From: CAVPHV01 sp963821095
GTDB lineage: Bacteria; Actinomycetota; Acidimicrobiia; Spongiisociales; UBA5794
Length of the DNA stretch: 64,000 nt
Direction: 5' to 3'
NCBI GenBank assembly: GCA_963821095.1
Contig: CAWGCJ010000002.1
Location: 248,001 to 312,000, forward strand
Part shown: piece by piece, positions 36,984 to 45,640 of the stretch
Layout of the letters: each line of letters opens with the position of its first letter
How positions within the stretch are numbered: position 1 is the stretch's first letter
Translations under genes and position numbers: made by a program
Notes under the pieces: model-generated
Seen by the model: only the letters and a program-made list of their open reading frames with translations
The model's database searches: none
Told to the model about the DNA's origin: nothing

Positions 36984-37757
36984 GTGACCGACACGCCACT
37001 CCGCCTCATCACTGCAGGGTATTCCGCCGACCCCGGCCTCGACATTGCCCTCTCGAGAGCTCTGCTGCTCCGTGCCTCCGACGGCGAGATCCCCGAGACC
37101 TTCCGTCTCAACCAACCGGGCCGGGTCGTCGCTTTTGGAAAACGTGACGCGATTGCCGCCGGCTACCCCGCCGCCGTCGCCGCAGCTCGACGTACCGGTT
37201 TTGGTGCAGTCGAGCGACTCGCCGGGGGCCGGGCGGCGGTATTCCACGAGAGAACGCTTGCATTCAGTTGGACCATCCCCGAAGAGGATCCTCGCCGCGG
37301 CATCCACGGACGGTTCCGCACCCTCGCCCAACTCCTCGTCGACGCCCTCGCCGACCTCGGCATCACGGGACACATCGGGGAGATCGCCGGCGAGTACTGC
37401 CCCGGGGAGTACAGCATCAACATCGGCGGGACCATCAAGGTGATGGGAGTCGGCCAGCGCCTAGCCCGCAACGCTGCCCACATCGGAGGCGTCATCGTGG
37501 TCGCCGACGGTTCGCTGGTGCGTCGAGCCCTCGAGCCCGTCTACGAGGAACTCGACCTGCCGTGGAACCCCAGTACCGCAGGAGCTCTCCAGGACGCCAA
37601 GCCCGACATCACGCCGCAACACGTGATCAACGCCGTCGGCGCAAGGCTGGCGGCCACACGCGTGGTCGTGCCGTCTTCGTTCCAGCCCGAGACCCTTGCA
37701 CTCGGGCGGCGCCTGGCCCCGGAGCACATCTCGCCCACCCGTGCCGGCTCCGGGTAG
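36984..37757 (+). CDS. Lipoate-protein ligase A family protein
   Basis: 257 residues of the BPL/LPL family: FRLNQPGRVVAFGKRD near residue 35, ERLAGGRAAVFHERTLAFSW (the RRxSGGGxVxH-like strand with RLAGGRAA), and a lysine-containing IKVMGVGQR. It attaches lipoate or octanoate to E2 or H proteins, or transfers it between them. The Gly-rich strand differs from E. coli LplA in the RRxGGG motif, so octanoyltransferase activity is possible. The stop codon TAG forms part of the -10 hexamer of the next gene. Confidence 0.8.
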   Translation: MTDTPLRLITAGYSADPGLDIALSRALLLRASDGEIPETFRLNQPGRVVAFGKRDAIAAGYPAAVAAARRTGFGAVERLAGGRAAVFHERTLAFSWTIPEEDPRRGIHGRFRTLAQLLVDALADLGITGHIGEIAGEYCPGEYSINIGGTIKVMGVGQRLARNAAHIGGVIVVADGSLVRRALEPVYEELDLPWNPSTAGALQDAKPDITPQHVINAVGARLAATRVVVPSSFQPETLALGRRLAPEHISPTRAGSG

Positions 37758-37760
37758 CGT
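37755..37760 (+). promoter_or_regulatory. -10 element of the AroQ-hydrolase gene
   Basis: TAGCGT, 6 nt before the ATG at 37767. Its first three bases are the stop codon of the lipoate ligase gene. Confidence 0.5.
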
Positions 37761-37766
37761 ACGGCC

Positions 37767-38963
37767 ATGGAACACATCCTGGTCATCAACGGCCCAAATC
37801 TGAACCTGCTGGGAACCCGCGAACCGGACATCTACGGATCAACGACTCTCCCCATGCTCGAGTCCGACATTCGGGCTTGGGGCGCTCAGCTGGGTCTTGA
37901 CGTCGACACGTTCCAGTCCAACCACGAGGGCGTTCTCATCGACCGCATCCACGCCGCGGCTGCCGACCGCGACGGGATCATCATCAACCCTGGTGCCCTC
38001 ACCCACTACAGCTACGCCATCCACGACGCCCTGAGCGCAGTCGACACTCCCGCGGTCGAAGTGCACATCTCGAACATCAACGAGCGCGAGCCGTGGCGCC
38101 GGACCTCGGTGACGGCTCCGGCCTGTGTCTACACGATCGCCGGCCGGGGCCTCGAGGGTTACCGAGCAGCGCTACACCACCTGTACTGGCGCCACACGTG
38201 GGAGCCCCTCACGCTCTCATATGGCGACGAACTCGACCAAGTGGCCGATCTGCGCGTTCCCGCCGGCGACGGGCCCTTTCCGGTTGCGGTGATGCTCCAC
38301 GGTGGTTTCTGGCGCAACGTGTGGACCCGGGACCTGATGGATGGCATCGCCGTCGATCTCTCCCAGCGGGGCTGGGCAACCTGGAATGTCGAGTATCGCC
38401 GCCTCGGCAACGATGGCGGCTGGCCAGAGACCCTCGAGGACGTTGCCGGCGCCATCGACGCCCTCGCTCCGCTGGCTGCCGACTTCCGCCTCGATGTCGA
38501 CGCAGTAGCCACGGTCGGCCACTCAGCCGGCGGCCACCTCGCCCTGTGGGCCGCAGCCCGCAGCTCGCTTCCACTCGAGGCGCCCGGTGCCCTTCCCCGG
38601 GTTCGGGTGCGTACCGCCGTTGGCTTGGCACCGATGGCGGACCTGGCGGCCGGCTATCGAGCCGGCCTTGGCGGTGACGCAGTGGCTGCGTTCCTCGGAG
38701 CGAGCCCCGCAGCGGCGCCGGAGCGGTACGCCACTAGCTCCCCCGCCGAACTCCTCCCGTGCGGCGTCCGCCAGCTGATCGTCCACGGCGATATCGACGA
38801 CCGCATCCCCGTCACCTTGAGCAGGGAGTACGCCGGGAGGGCTGCGGACGCCGGAGACGCCGTCGTCTACCACGAGCTCGAGGACGCCGACCACTTCGTC
38901 CTGATCGATCCCAAGAGCGCCGCCTGGAACAAGGTCGCCGCGGAGATGGAAGAGCTGCTTTAG
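37767..38963 (+). CDS. aroQ: Type II 3-dehydroquinate dehydratase fused to an alpha/beta hydrolase
   Basis: 398 residues in one unbroken frame. Residues 1-140 are a complete AroQ: GPNLNLLGTREPDIYG with the catalytic Tyr (Y23) and Arg (R18), NPGALTH (74-80) and HISNINERE from H100. This converts 3-dehydroquinate to 3-dehydroshikimate in the shikimate pathway. Residues about 145-398 are an alpha/beta hydrolase with HGGFW oxyanion motif (178-182), nucleophile S253 in GHSAGG, and late HGDIDDRIP and DADHF, like kynurenine formamidase-type esterases. Both sets of catalytic residues look intact. The second activity and its link to the first are unknown. Confidence 0.88.
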   Translation: MEHILVINGPNLNLLGTREPDIYGSTTLPMLESDIRAWGAQLGLDVDTFQSNHEGVLIDRIHAAAADRDGIIINPGALTHYSYAIHDALSAVDTPAVEVHISNINEREPWRRTSVTAPACVYTIAGRGLEGYRAALHHLYWRHTWEPLTLSYGDELDQVADLRVPAGDGPFPVAVMLHGGFWRNVWTRDLMDGIAVDLSQRGWATWNVEYRRLGNDGGWPETLEDVAGAIDALAPLAADFRLDVDAVATVGHSAGGHLALWAAARSSLPLEAPGALPRVRVRTAVGLAPMADLAAGYRAGLGGDAVAAFLGASPAAAPERYATSSPAELLPCGVRQLIVHGDIDDRIPVTLSREYAGRAADAGDAVVYHELEDADHFVLIDPKSAAWNKVAAEMEELL

Positions 38964-39061
38964 GAGACGGTTGAGAACTGCCGGCTTGGGTTTGCTGAGA
39001 AGTTCAAGACCGGGCGCCTACTTGCGGCCGCAATCCCCCACGGCGTTTGTTCAACGCCTTT

Positions 39062-40270
39062 CTAGCCGGCAACCAAAGCTTGGAGGCGCTCCAACCCCTC
39101 GCGCAGGTCGTCGTCGCCGAGAGCGAACGAGAACCTGGCATAGCCGGGTGCACCAAACGCCTCACCGGGCACAATCGCGATCCGGATCTCGTCCAACAGC
39201 AGTGCCGCAAGCTCCATCGTCGTCGTCGCGATTCGACCCCCGAGATCACGGTTGAGTAAGCCGACCATTTCGGGAAAGGCGTAGAAGGCTCCCTCGGGCT
39301 CGAGACACGTGATGCCTGGAGTGTCGTTGAGCATGTCGTACATGAGCCGACGGCGCCGATCGAAGGCAGCCCGCATCTCGTCGACTGCGTCGAGCGGGCC
39401 GCTAACGGCCGCCAACGCCGCCCGCTGGGCCACGTTCGAGACGTTTGAGGTCATGTGAGACTGCATCCGAGTGGCCGCCTTGGCAACCTCGCCGGACCCG
39501 ATCATCCAACCGACTCTCCAGCCTGTCATGGCGTACGTCTTGGCGACCCCGTTGACGACAACCGTGCGCTCCGCGGCCTCCGGGGCGACCACCGGCAGAG
39601 ATGAGAAGGTGGCGTCGCCGTAGGTGAGGTGCTCGTAGATCTCGTCGGTCATGACCCAGATGCCATGACGTGCCGCCCACTCGCCGATGGCCCGAGTTTC
39701 CGCTTCGGGGTAGACGGCGCCGGTGGGGTTGGATGGCGACACGAAGATCAGCATCTTGGTTCGGGGGGTCCTGGCCGCTTCGAGACGCTCGACTGAAACC
39801 CGGAATCCGTCGCCAACGTCTGTGGGAATCGGAACGGTGACTCCACCGGCGAGGCTGATCGCTTCCGGGTAGGTGACCCAGAAAGGAGCCGGCAACAGGA
39901 CTTCGTCGCCGGGATCGAGCAGGACCTGGCAGGTCGCGTAGACGGCGTGCTTGCCGCCGTTGGTGACCACCACCTGGGACGGCTCTACGACGTATCCGCT
40001 GTCACGTGCCGTCTTGGCAGCAATCGCAGCCCGCAAGTCGGGGAGACCAGCGGCTGGTGTGTAGCGATGGTTTGCCACATCTTGGGCGGCGGAGACGGCT
40101 GCGGCCACGATGGGCTCGGGGGTGGGAAAGTCGGGCTCACCGGCGCCGTAGCCGATGACATGCTCGCCGGCAGCCCGGAGTTGTTTCGCCTTAGATGTGA
40201 TCGCCAGCGTTGCGGATTCCTCCACACCGGCGGCACGCCTCGAAATACCGGATCCCGTTGCGTCGTCCAT
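39062..40270 (-). CDS. Class I/II pyridoxal-phosphate aminotransferase, aspartate aminotransferase-like
   Basis: 402 residues with the AAT-I fold: GAGEPDFPTP near residue 43, VSPSNPTGAVY near 185, TDEIYEHLTYGD, the PLP lysine in VVNGVAKTYAMTGWRVGW, and YARFSFALGDDDL with the C-terminal substrate-carboxylate arginine. The type resembles subgroup Ib aspartate/prephenate aminotransferases. It transfers the amino group between aspartate or a similar donor and 2-oxoglutarate. Divergent from serC with about 70 bp between starts. Confidence 0.9.
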   Translation of the reverse strand: MDDATGSGISRRAAGVEESATLAITSKAKQLRAAGEHVIGYGAGEPDFPTPEPIVAAAVSAAQDVANHRYTPAAGLPDLRAAIAAKTARDSGYVVEPSQVVVTNGGKHAVYATCQVLLDPGDEVLLPAPFWVTYPEAISLAGGVTVPIPTDVGDGFRVSVERLEAARTPRTKMLIFVSPSNPTGAVYPEAETRAIGEWAARHGIWVMTDEIYEHLTYGDATFSSLPVVAPEAAERTVVVNGVAKTYAMTGWRVGWMIGSGEVAKAATRMQSHMTSNVSNVAQRAALAAVSGPLDAVDEMRAAFDRRRRLMYDMLNDTPGITCLEPEGAFYAFPEMVGLLNRDLGGRIATTTMELAALLLDEIRIAIVPGEAFGAPGYARFSFALGDDDLREGLERLQALVAG

Positions 40271-40342
40271 GGCTTACTACTCTCCTGGATCAGGGCCGAT
40301 CAATTCGGTTCTCGAAACCCGCACCCTACCCAGGTGACCGCC

Positions 40343-41461
40343 GTGACAAATCTCCCTTGCATCCAACTCCCGCCCGACCTATTGCCCGCCGACGGACGCT
40401 TCGGCTCAGGTCCCTCGAAGGTGCGCGCTGAGGCGCTACTGGAGTTGGGAGTCAGCGGCTCATCGTATTTGGGAACCAGCCACCGCAGACCCGCGGTGAA
40501 GACAGTGGTGGCAGCGATCCGTGGCGGCCTCACCGACTACTACGGCCTACCCCCCGGTTTTGAGGTCATCCTCGGCGTCGGCGGCGCGACTGCGTTCTGG
40601 GATGCGGCGGCGTTCGGTCTCATCGAGCGGCGCAGCCAGCATCTGGTGTTCGGCGTCTTCTCGCGCAAGTTCGCGGACGTCGTGGCCGCGGCGCCTCATC
40701 TCGAGGCCCCCGAGATCATTGAGTCTGACGCGGGAACTCATCCCACCGCCCAACCCAACCCCGAGGTCGACGTGTACGCCCTCACCCACAACGAGACCAC
40801 CACGGGTGTCGCGATGCCGGTCACCCGCCCGGATGGCGTCGGAGGCCTGGTGGTGGTCGACGCTACATCGGCGGCCGGGGCCATCGAAGTCTCACCTTCG
40901 TCCTTCGACGCCTACTACTTCTCGCCCCAGAAGGCCTTTGGGTCGGAGGGCGGCCTCTGGATTGCGCTCTGCTCGCCGTCTGCGATCTCGCGCATCGAAC
41001 GCCTCGCTTCAGAGCGGTGGATTCCACCCTTCCTCAGCCTGCGCTCCGCCTTGGACAACAGCCGCAAGGATCAGACCTACAACACTCCTGCCCTGGCGAC
41101 GCTGTTCCTGATGCGGCGCCAGCTCGACTGGATGCTCGAGATGGGCGGGCTGGAATGGGCCGCAGCCCGGTCGCGACATACGTCGGGCATCCTGTACGAC
41201 TGGGCCGAAACGGCCAACTACGCGACTCCCTTCGTCGCCGACCCAGCTCAGCGCAGCCCCACCGTCGTGACAATCGACCTCGATCCCAACATCGACGCCA
41301 CCATCGTCGCCGCTGTTCTGCGAGCCAACGACATCGTTGACACCGAGAGCTATCGGACCTTGGGCCGCAATCAGCTTCGTTTGGCCACGTTCCCGAACAT
41401 CGAACCCGCCGACGCAGAGAAACTCACCCGCGCCATCGACTACATCGCAGAGAGGTTGTAG
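40343..41461 (+). CDS. serC: Phosphoserine aminotransferase
   Basis: 372 residues of the actinobacterial-type SerC: GSGPSKVRAEALL near the start (phosphate-binding GPxxxP region), SSYLGTSHR, VDATSAAGAIEV and PLP lysine in FSPQKAFGSEGG. It makes phosphoserine from 3-phosphohydroxypyruvate and glutamate. Two in-frame GTG codons (40334, 40343) are possible; the second has AGG at 8 nt. The long upstream frame is antisense to the aminotransferase gene. It is followed 2 nt later by the glycolipid-binding gene. Confidence 0.9.
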   Translation: MTNLPCIQLPPDLLPADGRFGSGPSKVRAEALLELGVSGSSYLGTSHRRPAVKTVVAAIRGGLTDYYGLPPGFEVILGVGGATAFWDAAAFGLIERRSQHLVFGVFSRKFADVVAAAPHLEAPEIIESDAGTHPTAQPNPEVDVYALTHNETTTGVAMPVTRPDGVGGLVVVDATSAAGAIEVSPSSFDAYYFSPQKAFGSEGGLWIALCSPSAISRIERLASERWIPPFLSLRSALDNSRKDQTYNTPALATLFLMRRQLDWMLEMGGLEWAAARSRHTSGILYDWAETANYATPFVADPAQRSPTVVTIDLDPNIDATIVAAVLRANDIVDTESYRTLGRNQLRLATFPNIEPADAEKLTRAIDYIAERL

Positions 41462-41463
41462 CC

Positions 41464-42012
41464 GTGTCGAGCATCCTGTGGCGTCGCCTCGACCGGACGG
41501 GAATGGAACGGGCCACCCTCGAGTCGACGCCGGATGGCTTTCGCCTCGCCGGGACGGTACTCCTCGTCGAGCCTGACGGTCCCATCGAGATTCGCTACTC
41601 GGTACTCGGCGATTCCGATTGGCGGATTCGCACCGTCGGTGCCCACGTCCAAACCGCAACGGGCGATCGTCGCCTGGCGCTCAACGGCGACGGGTCGGGA
41701 ACCTGGTCGGCAGGCGATGACCCCGTCCTCGAGCTGTACGGCGCCCTCGACGTCGATCTGGCCTGGACCCCTGCGACGAACACGCTCGCCATCCGGCGAC
41801 TCAACCTCGAAGTCGGCGAATCGGCCGAGGCGCCAGCCGTGTACATCGCCTTCCCCGCGCACGAGATCGAGCGCAGAACCCACCGCTATGAAAGGCTCGC
41901 CCCGCTTCGCTACCGCTACTGGTCGGGGGACTTCCAGACCGACCTCACCGTGAACGACGAGGGATTTGTTGTGGCGTATCCCGGACGCTGGACCACCGAG
42001 GCCGAAAGCTGA
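41464..42012 (+). CDS. Putative glycolipid-binding protein (PF06475 type)
   Basis: 182 residues beginning ILWRRLDRTGMERATLE and with WRIRTVGAHV, GSGTW, CDVDLAWTP-like LDVDLAWTPATNTLAIRRL and YRYWSGDFQTDL, the pattern of the family named putative glycolipid-binding after mycobacterial members. No signal peptide is present. The biochemical role is not established. It starts with GTG 2 nt after serC and is followed 1 nt later by the YhhN gene, so the three form an operon. Confidence 0.82.
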   Translation: MSSILWRRLDRTGMERATLESTPDGFRLAGTVLLVEPDGPIEIRYSVLGDSDWRIRTVGAHVQTATGDRRLALNGDGSGTWSAGDDPVLELYGALDVDLAWTPATNTLAIRRLNLEVGESAEAPAVYIAFPAHEIERRTHRYERLAPLRYRYWSGDFQTDLTVNDEGFVVAYPGRWTTEAES

Positions 42013-42013
42013 C

Positions 42014-42640
42014 ATGGCGTGGGGCTTCACCGTGACGTGTGTTGCCGGCCTCGCCACCCTTCTTTGGGCTGAAACCAGCCAGCCCACCTGGCGCCGACCC
42101 GCCAAGATGGTGGCATCGACGGCGTTTGTTGCCGTGGCGCTGTCACTAGGGGCCCTAGACACGTCGTTTGGGCGATGGATGCTTGCGGGATTGACCCTCT
42201 CCTGGCTCGGCGACCTCCTCCTCACCTACGAGCGTCGGCCGGCGTTCCTCAGTGGTCTTGCCGCCTTCTTGCTGGCCCACGTCACCTACATCGTTGGGTT
42301 TGTGGTGCGTGGGGTCGCGACGCCCCAATGGCTCTTCGTGATCGTGGTGTTTGTCGTCGGAGCTCTCATCCTCCGCTGGCTGTGGCCGCACGTCGACCAG
42401 CAGATGCGAATGCCGGTGCTTGCCTACGTCGTCACCATCACTGCGATGGTGCTCGTGGCGGCGGCAACGGCGCATGCGGAGCCCGATTGGCGAATCCCCG
42501 CCGGCGCCGTGGCGTTCTACCTCTCCGATGTCGCCGTCGCCCGGAACCGTTTTGTGGCCCCCGGTGGCATCAATCGACTCTGGGGTTTGCCGCTCTACTA
42601 CGCCGCCCAGTTGTTATTCGCCTGGGTGGCGGCATCGTAG
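42014..42640 (+). CDS. YhhN family membrane protein (lysoplasmalogenase-like)
   Basis: 208 residues with about seven hydrophobic helices. The family signature appears as LSWLGDLLLTYERRP (near 58-72) and AFYLSDVAVARNRFV (about 167-181), which carry the acidic residues of the proposed active site. Mammalian TMEM86 members cleave lysoplasmalogens; the bacterial activity is less certain. The neighbouring glycolipid-binding gene fits a lipid-related role. Its TAG stop is part of the -10 of the next gene. Confidence 0.85.
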   Translation: MAWGFTVTCVAGLATLLWAETSQPTWRRPAKMVASTAFVAVALSLGALDTSFGRWMLAGLTLSWLGDLLLTYERRPAFLSGLAAFLLAHVTYIVGFVVRGVATPQWLFVIVVFVVGALILRWLWPHVDQQMRMPVLAYVVTITAMVLVAAATAHAEPDWRIPAGAVAFYLSDVAVARNRFVAPGGINRLWGLPLYYAAQLLFAWVAAS

Positions 42641-42643
42641 GAT
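42638..42643 (+). promoter_or_regulatory. -10 element of the methyltransferase gene
   Basis: TAGGAT, 6 nt before the ATG at 42650, overlapping the YhhN stop codon. Confidence 0.5.
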
Positions 42644-42649
42644 TGGCGC

Positions 42650-43474
42650 ATGGACGAACCGCTGATCCGACCCGAGATCGTCGACCACTACGGCCGGTAC
42701 GAAGAAGCCGACCGCCTCTCCAGGGACTTCGGCGCCCTCGAACTGGTGCGCACCCAAGAGATCCTGCAGCGTGTCCTCCCCAGTCCGCCCGGATGCATCA
42801 TCGACGTTGGCGGTGGGCCGGGCGTGTACGCCACATGGCTCGCCGGCCTCGGCTACGAGGTCCATCTGGTCGACCCGGTTGCCCGTCACGTCGATCAGGC
42901 CTCGGAGCGGGCAAGGGCTGCCGGTGTCACGCTGGCTTCGGCCGTCACCGGCGTCGCAGCCCGGATCGAAGTGGAAGACAACACGGCGGACGCAGTGCTG
43001 CTGATGGGGCCGCTCTATCACTTGCCCGAACCTGAGGAACGGCTCGCCGCGCTCGCCGAAGCGCTCCGGGTGCTGCGACCCGGAGGAGTCGTGGCGGTCG
43101 CCGCGATCACCCGCTTCGCTTCGGTACTTGATGCCCTCGACGCCGGATTCATCGACGACCCCAGATTCATGGACATCGTCGGGATCGACCTCAGCGACGG
43201 CCGGCACATCAATCCGACGGAGAATCCCAACTACTTCACCACGGCGTACTTCCATCTCCCCACCGAGTTGGGTGCCGAGCTGGAGACGGCAGGCTTCGAC
43301 GCCGTCGACGTCGTCGCCGTAGAGGGAATCGGATGGATCGCTCGTGACTTCGCCGACCGCCTCGGCGAACCCGACTCTCGCGCCTTGTTACTCGATGTGA
43401 TTCGCGGCGTCGAGACCGAACCTTCCCTCCTCGGGATGAGCCCGCACCTGTTGGGACTCGGCATGGCGCCGTAG
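42650..43474 (+). CDS. Class I SAM-dependent methyltransferase
   Basis: 274 residues. Motif I IIDVGGGPGVYATWLA and the acidic VHLVDPV strand bind SAM; VLLMGPLYHLPEPEERLAALAE and LRPGGVVAVAAIT are motifs II and III of the methyltransferase-11 group. The substrate is unknown; the N-terminal EIVDHYGRYEEADRL helix is common in small-molecule methyltransferases. Converges on the GNAT gene with 3 bp between. Confidence 0.88.
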   Translation: MDEPLIRPEIVDHYGRYEEADRLSRDFGALELVRTQEILQRVLPSPPGCIIDVGGGPGVYATWLAGLGYEVHLVDPVARHVDQASERARAAGVTLASAVTGVAARIEVEDNTADAVLLMGPLYHLPEPEERLAALAEALRVLRPGGVVAVAAITRFASVLDALDAGFIDDPRFMDIVGIDLSDGRHINPTENPNYFTTAYFHLPTELGAELETAGFDAVDVVAVEGIGWIARDFADRLGEPDSRALLLDVIRGVETEPSLLGMSPHLLGLGMAP

Positions 43475-43477
43475 CCG

Positions 43478-43888
43478 CTACCCGCCAGATTGTCGGTGGT
43501 AGTTACGCAGCATGACGCCGGTGGCAGGCAACAAACCAAGATGCCGATAGAACGGCTGTAGCTCAGGATCACACATGGCATCGACTGCGTAGTACTCGGT
43601 CAGCTCGTCGAGCAGACGCCGAACCAGATCGCTGCCGATACCGCGTCCCTGATAGTCGGGGGCGACTTCGAGGAGGGGGATGAACGCCATGAAGCCGCCG
43701 TCGGTGATGGCGTTGACGAAGCCGACGATCCGCCCGGTCGGCTGGTGGATGGCCAGCACGACGTGGTCGCTGCCGGCCAGGATCTCAAGGTGCCGCTGCG
43801 GTGAAGGTGGGTCCGGCCAGCCGACGAAGAACGGCCCTTCGAGTTGATCCGGCGCAATCCCAGCAAGGTCAGACGTGTACTCGATCAT
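43478..43888 (-). CDS. GNAT family N-acetyltransferase
   Basis: 136 residues with the acetyl-CoA motif VAPDYQGRGIGSDLVRRLLDEL and a late PFYRHLGLLPATGV, the normal GNAT pair. The ATG at 43888 has TACCTT 6 nt upstream. The long extension upstream is antisense to the next gene. The substrate cannot be predicted. Divergent from sixA, with overlapping -10 hexamers. Confidence 0.85.
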   Translation of the reverse strand: MIEYTSDLAGIAPDQLEGPFFVGWPDPPSPQRHLEILAGSDHVVLAIHQPTGRIVGFVNAITDGGFMAFIPLLEVAPDYQGRGIGSDLVRRLLDELTEYYAVDAMCDPELQPFYRHLGLLPATGVMLRNYHRQSGG

Positions 43889-43894
43889 GCCGCC

Positions 43895-43904
43895 AAGGTA
43901 GCGT
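43895..43904. promoter_or_regulatory. Overlapping divergent -10 elements for GNAT and sixA
   Basis: Minus-strand TACCTT (43895-43900) and plus-strand TAGCGT (43899-43904) share two bases. Each is exactly 6 nt from the start codon of its gene (43888 and 43911), so polymerase cannot occupy both at once. Confidence 0.55.
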
Positions 43905-43910
43905 GCGGGC

Positions 43911-44429
43911 ATGAAACGATTGATCGTATTCCGCCATGCCAAGTCTGACTGGGACAGTGACTTCGAATCCGACCACGACCGACCCCTTGCTCGACGCGGG
44001 GTTGCCGCGGCGCGCACCATGGGCGTCGCCCTCGCCAACATGGACCAGGTCCCCGACCTCGTCTATAGCTCGTCGGCATTGCGCGCCCGTACCACGGTGG
44101 AACTCGCCGCCGAGACCGGCGACTGGGACACCACTATCGAACTCAACGCCGACCTGTACGGCACATCCGCGGACGGAGCACTCGCCGTCGCAGGACGCGC
44201 CGGTCCGCAGGTCGATCGTCTCATGTTGGTCGGGCACCAGCCCACCTGGGGCACGCTCGTCTATCAATTAACCGGAGGCCGCGTCCAGGTGAAGACGGCG
44301 ACCGCAGTCGGTATCGACCTCGCAATAGATTCGTGGGGCGACGTCGCGACTGCGCACGGCGAGATCGCATATGTGCTCCAGCCGCGCCTGTTCACCGACG
44401 GGGCCTGGGACCTCGAAGGCGGTCAATGA
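43911..44429 (+). CDS. SixA-like phosphohistidine phosphatase (histidine phosphatase family)
   Basis: 172 residues with catalytic RHAKSDWDS near residue 8, the RP LARRG segment, SSALRARTT and the second histidine in LVGHQPTWG. SixA removes phosphate from phosphohistidine domains in E. coli; other members act on small phosphoesters. Actinobacterial copies of this length are common and mostly uncharacterised. Confidence 0.87.
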   Translation: MKRLIVFRHAKSDWDSDFESDHDRPLARRGVAAARTMGVALANMDQVPDLVYSSSALRARTTVELAAETGDWDTTIELNADLYGTSADGALAVAGRAGPQVDRLMLVGHQPTWGTLVYQLTGGRVQVKTATAVGIDLAIDSWGDVATAHGEIAYVLQPRLFTDGAWDLEGGQ

Positions 44430-44536
44430 CCGGGTACGACCGGTACCCGAAGCGTACGGCGGCACGCCGGGAGACCCCTTCATGAAGGTTGTCGCCTGGG
44501 AGGAGACCGCCCGCTTGGAGGCCCGGTGCGCCGAGC

Positions 44537-44542
44537 TATCGT
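44537..44542 (+). promoter_or_regulatory. -10 element of the threonine aldolase gene
   Basis: TATCGT, 7 nt before the ATG at 44550. Confidence 0.5.
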
Positions 44543-44549
44543 CACGACC

Positions 44550-45587
44550 ATGATTGATCTCCGCTCCGACACCGTCACCCAGCCCACACCCGAGATGCGG
44601 TCCGCCATTGCCGAGGCCCCCGTCGGTGACGACGTCTACCACGACGACCCGATGGTCCTGGCACTCGAGGAGTACGTCGCCGCACTGCTCGGCAAAGACG
44701 AGGCCATCTACATGCCGACCGGGACGATGACCAACCAGGCGGCTCTGCGCACCCACACCTCGCCGGGAGACATCGTCCTCGCCTCCGAAGGCGCCCACAT
44801 CGACAGCCACGAACTTGGTGCTGCCAACGCCATCTCCGGGCTGACCATCCACCAACTAGGCGGATCCGATGGAACCTTCACCGCCGACCAGGTGCGGGCC
44901 GCTACCCCAGCTCCCCCGCCGTTGATGCCGCAGCAGCTCTTTCAGCCGGTCACGTTGGTCGCCGCCGAGAACACTCACAACGGGGCCGGCGGAACCATCT
45001 GGTCGCTCGAACAGATCACCGACGTCACCACGACGGCTCACGAACTCGGTCTAGCCACCCACCTCGACGGCGCCCGGCTGTGGAACGCCGCAGCAGCCAC
45101 CGGGATAGCCGAGGCGGAGTATGCCGCCGGTTTTGACACGGTCAGCGTGTGTTTCTCCAAGGGCCTTGGCGCTCCAATGGGTTCTGCCCTTGCCGGATCG
45201 ACCGAGCACATCGCCACAGCACGGCGCGTCAAGCAGATGCTCGGCGGCGGGTTCCGCCAGGCGGGGATGATGGCGGCCGGTGCACTCTACGCGGTGCAGA
45301 AGCACCGAGCCCGGCTGGTGGAGGATCACGACAACGCGGCCCTACTGGCGCGCGGTATCGCCGAAATCCCGAGCCTCTCCCTCATCGGAAGCGGCCCGGC
45401 CACCAACATCCTCTACTTCAGGGTCGAGACGATGCCTGCCTACGAGTTCTCGAGCCGGTGCAGCGACTCCGGCGTGGCATTGTTGGCGCTGAGCGCCGAC
45501 ACCATTCGGGTCGTCACCCACCTCGACGTCAACCAGCCTGACATCTACCAAGCCCTCAAAGTGATCTCCGATATCGCCACCTCCTAG
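44550..45587 (+). CDS. ltaE: Low-specificity L-threonine aldolase
   Basis: 345 residues beginning IDLRSDTVTQPTPEMR, the family start, with MPTGTMTNQAAL, ENTHNGAGGT, HLDGARLWNAA and the PLP lysine in VCFSKGLGAPMGS. It cleaves threonine to glycine and acetaldehyde. The ATG at 44550 is supported by a -10 hexamer 7 nt away. It lies alone, downstream of sixA, and converges on dnaE2. Confidence 0.93.
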   Translation: MIDLRSDTVTQPTPEMRSAIAEAPVGDDVYHDDPMVLALEEYVAALLGKDEAIYMPTGTMTNQAALRTHTSPGDIVLASEGAHIDSHELGAANAISGLTIHQLGGSDGTFTADQVRAATPAPPPLMPQQLFQPVTLVAAENTHNGAGGTIWSLEQITDVTTTAHELGLATHLDGARLWNAAAATGIAEAEYAAGFDTVSVCFSKGLGAPMGSALAGSTEHIATARRVKQMLGGGFRQAGMMAAGALYAVQKHRARLVEDHDNAALLARGIAEIPSLSLIGSGPATNILYFRVETMPAYEFSSRCSDSGVALLALSADTIRVVTHLDVNQPDIYQALKVISDIATS

Positions 45588-45603
45588 GGTTTTTGCGAAC
45601 GAT

Positions 45604-45619
45604 GGCGCAGCATGCTGCG
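45604..45619. repeat. Perfect 16-bp palindrome between ltaE and dnaE2
   Basis: GCGCAGCATGCTGCGC is fully self-complementary. It lies between the two convergent stop codons and could serve as a two-way terminator stem, although no T-tract follows on either side. Confidence 0.4.
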
Positions 45620-45640
45620 CACCTGTCCGCCAAAATCCTC

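Noticed and set aside
45604..45619. Palindrome as a LexA or other regulator site
   Set aside because: It does not match the SOS box and lies at gene ends, so it is listed only as a palindrome.
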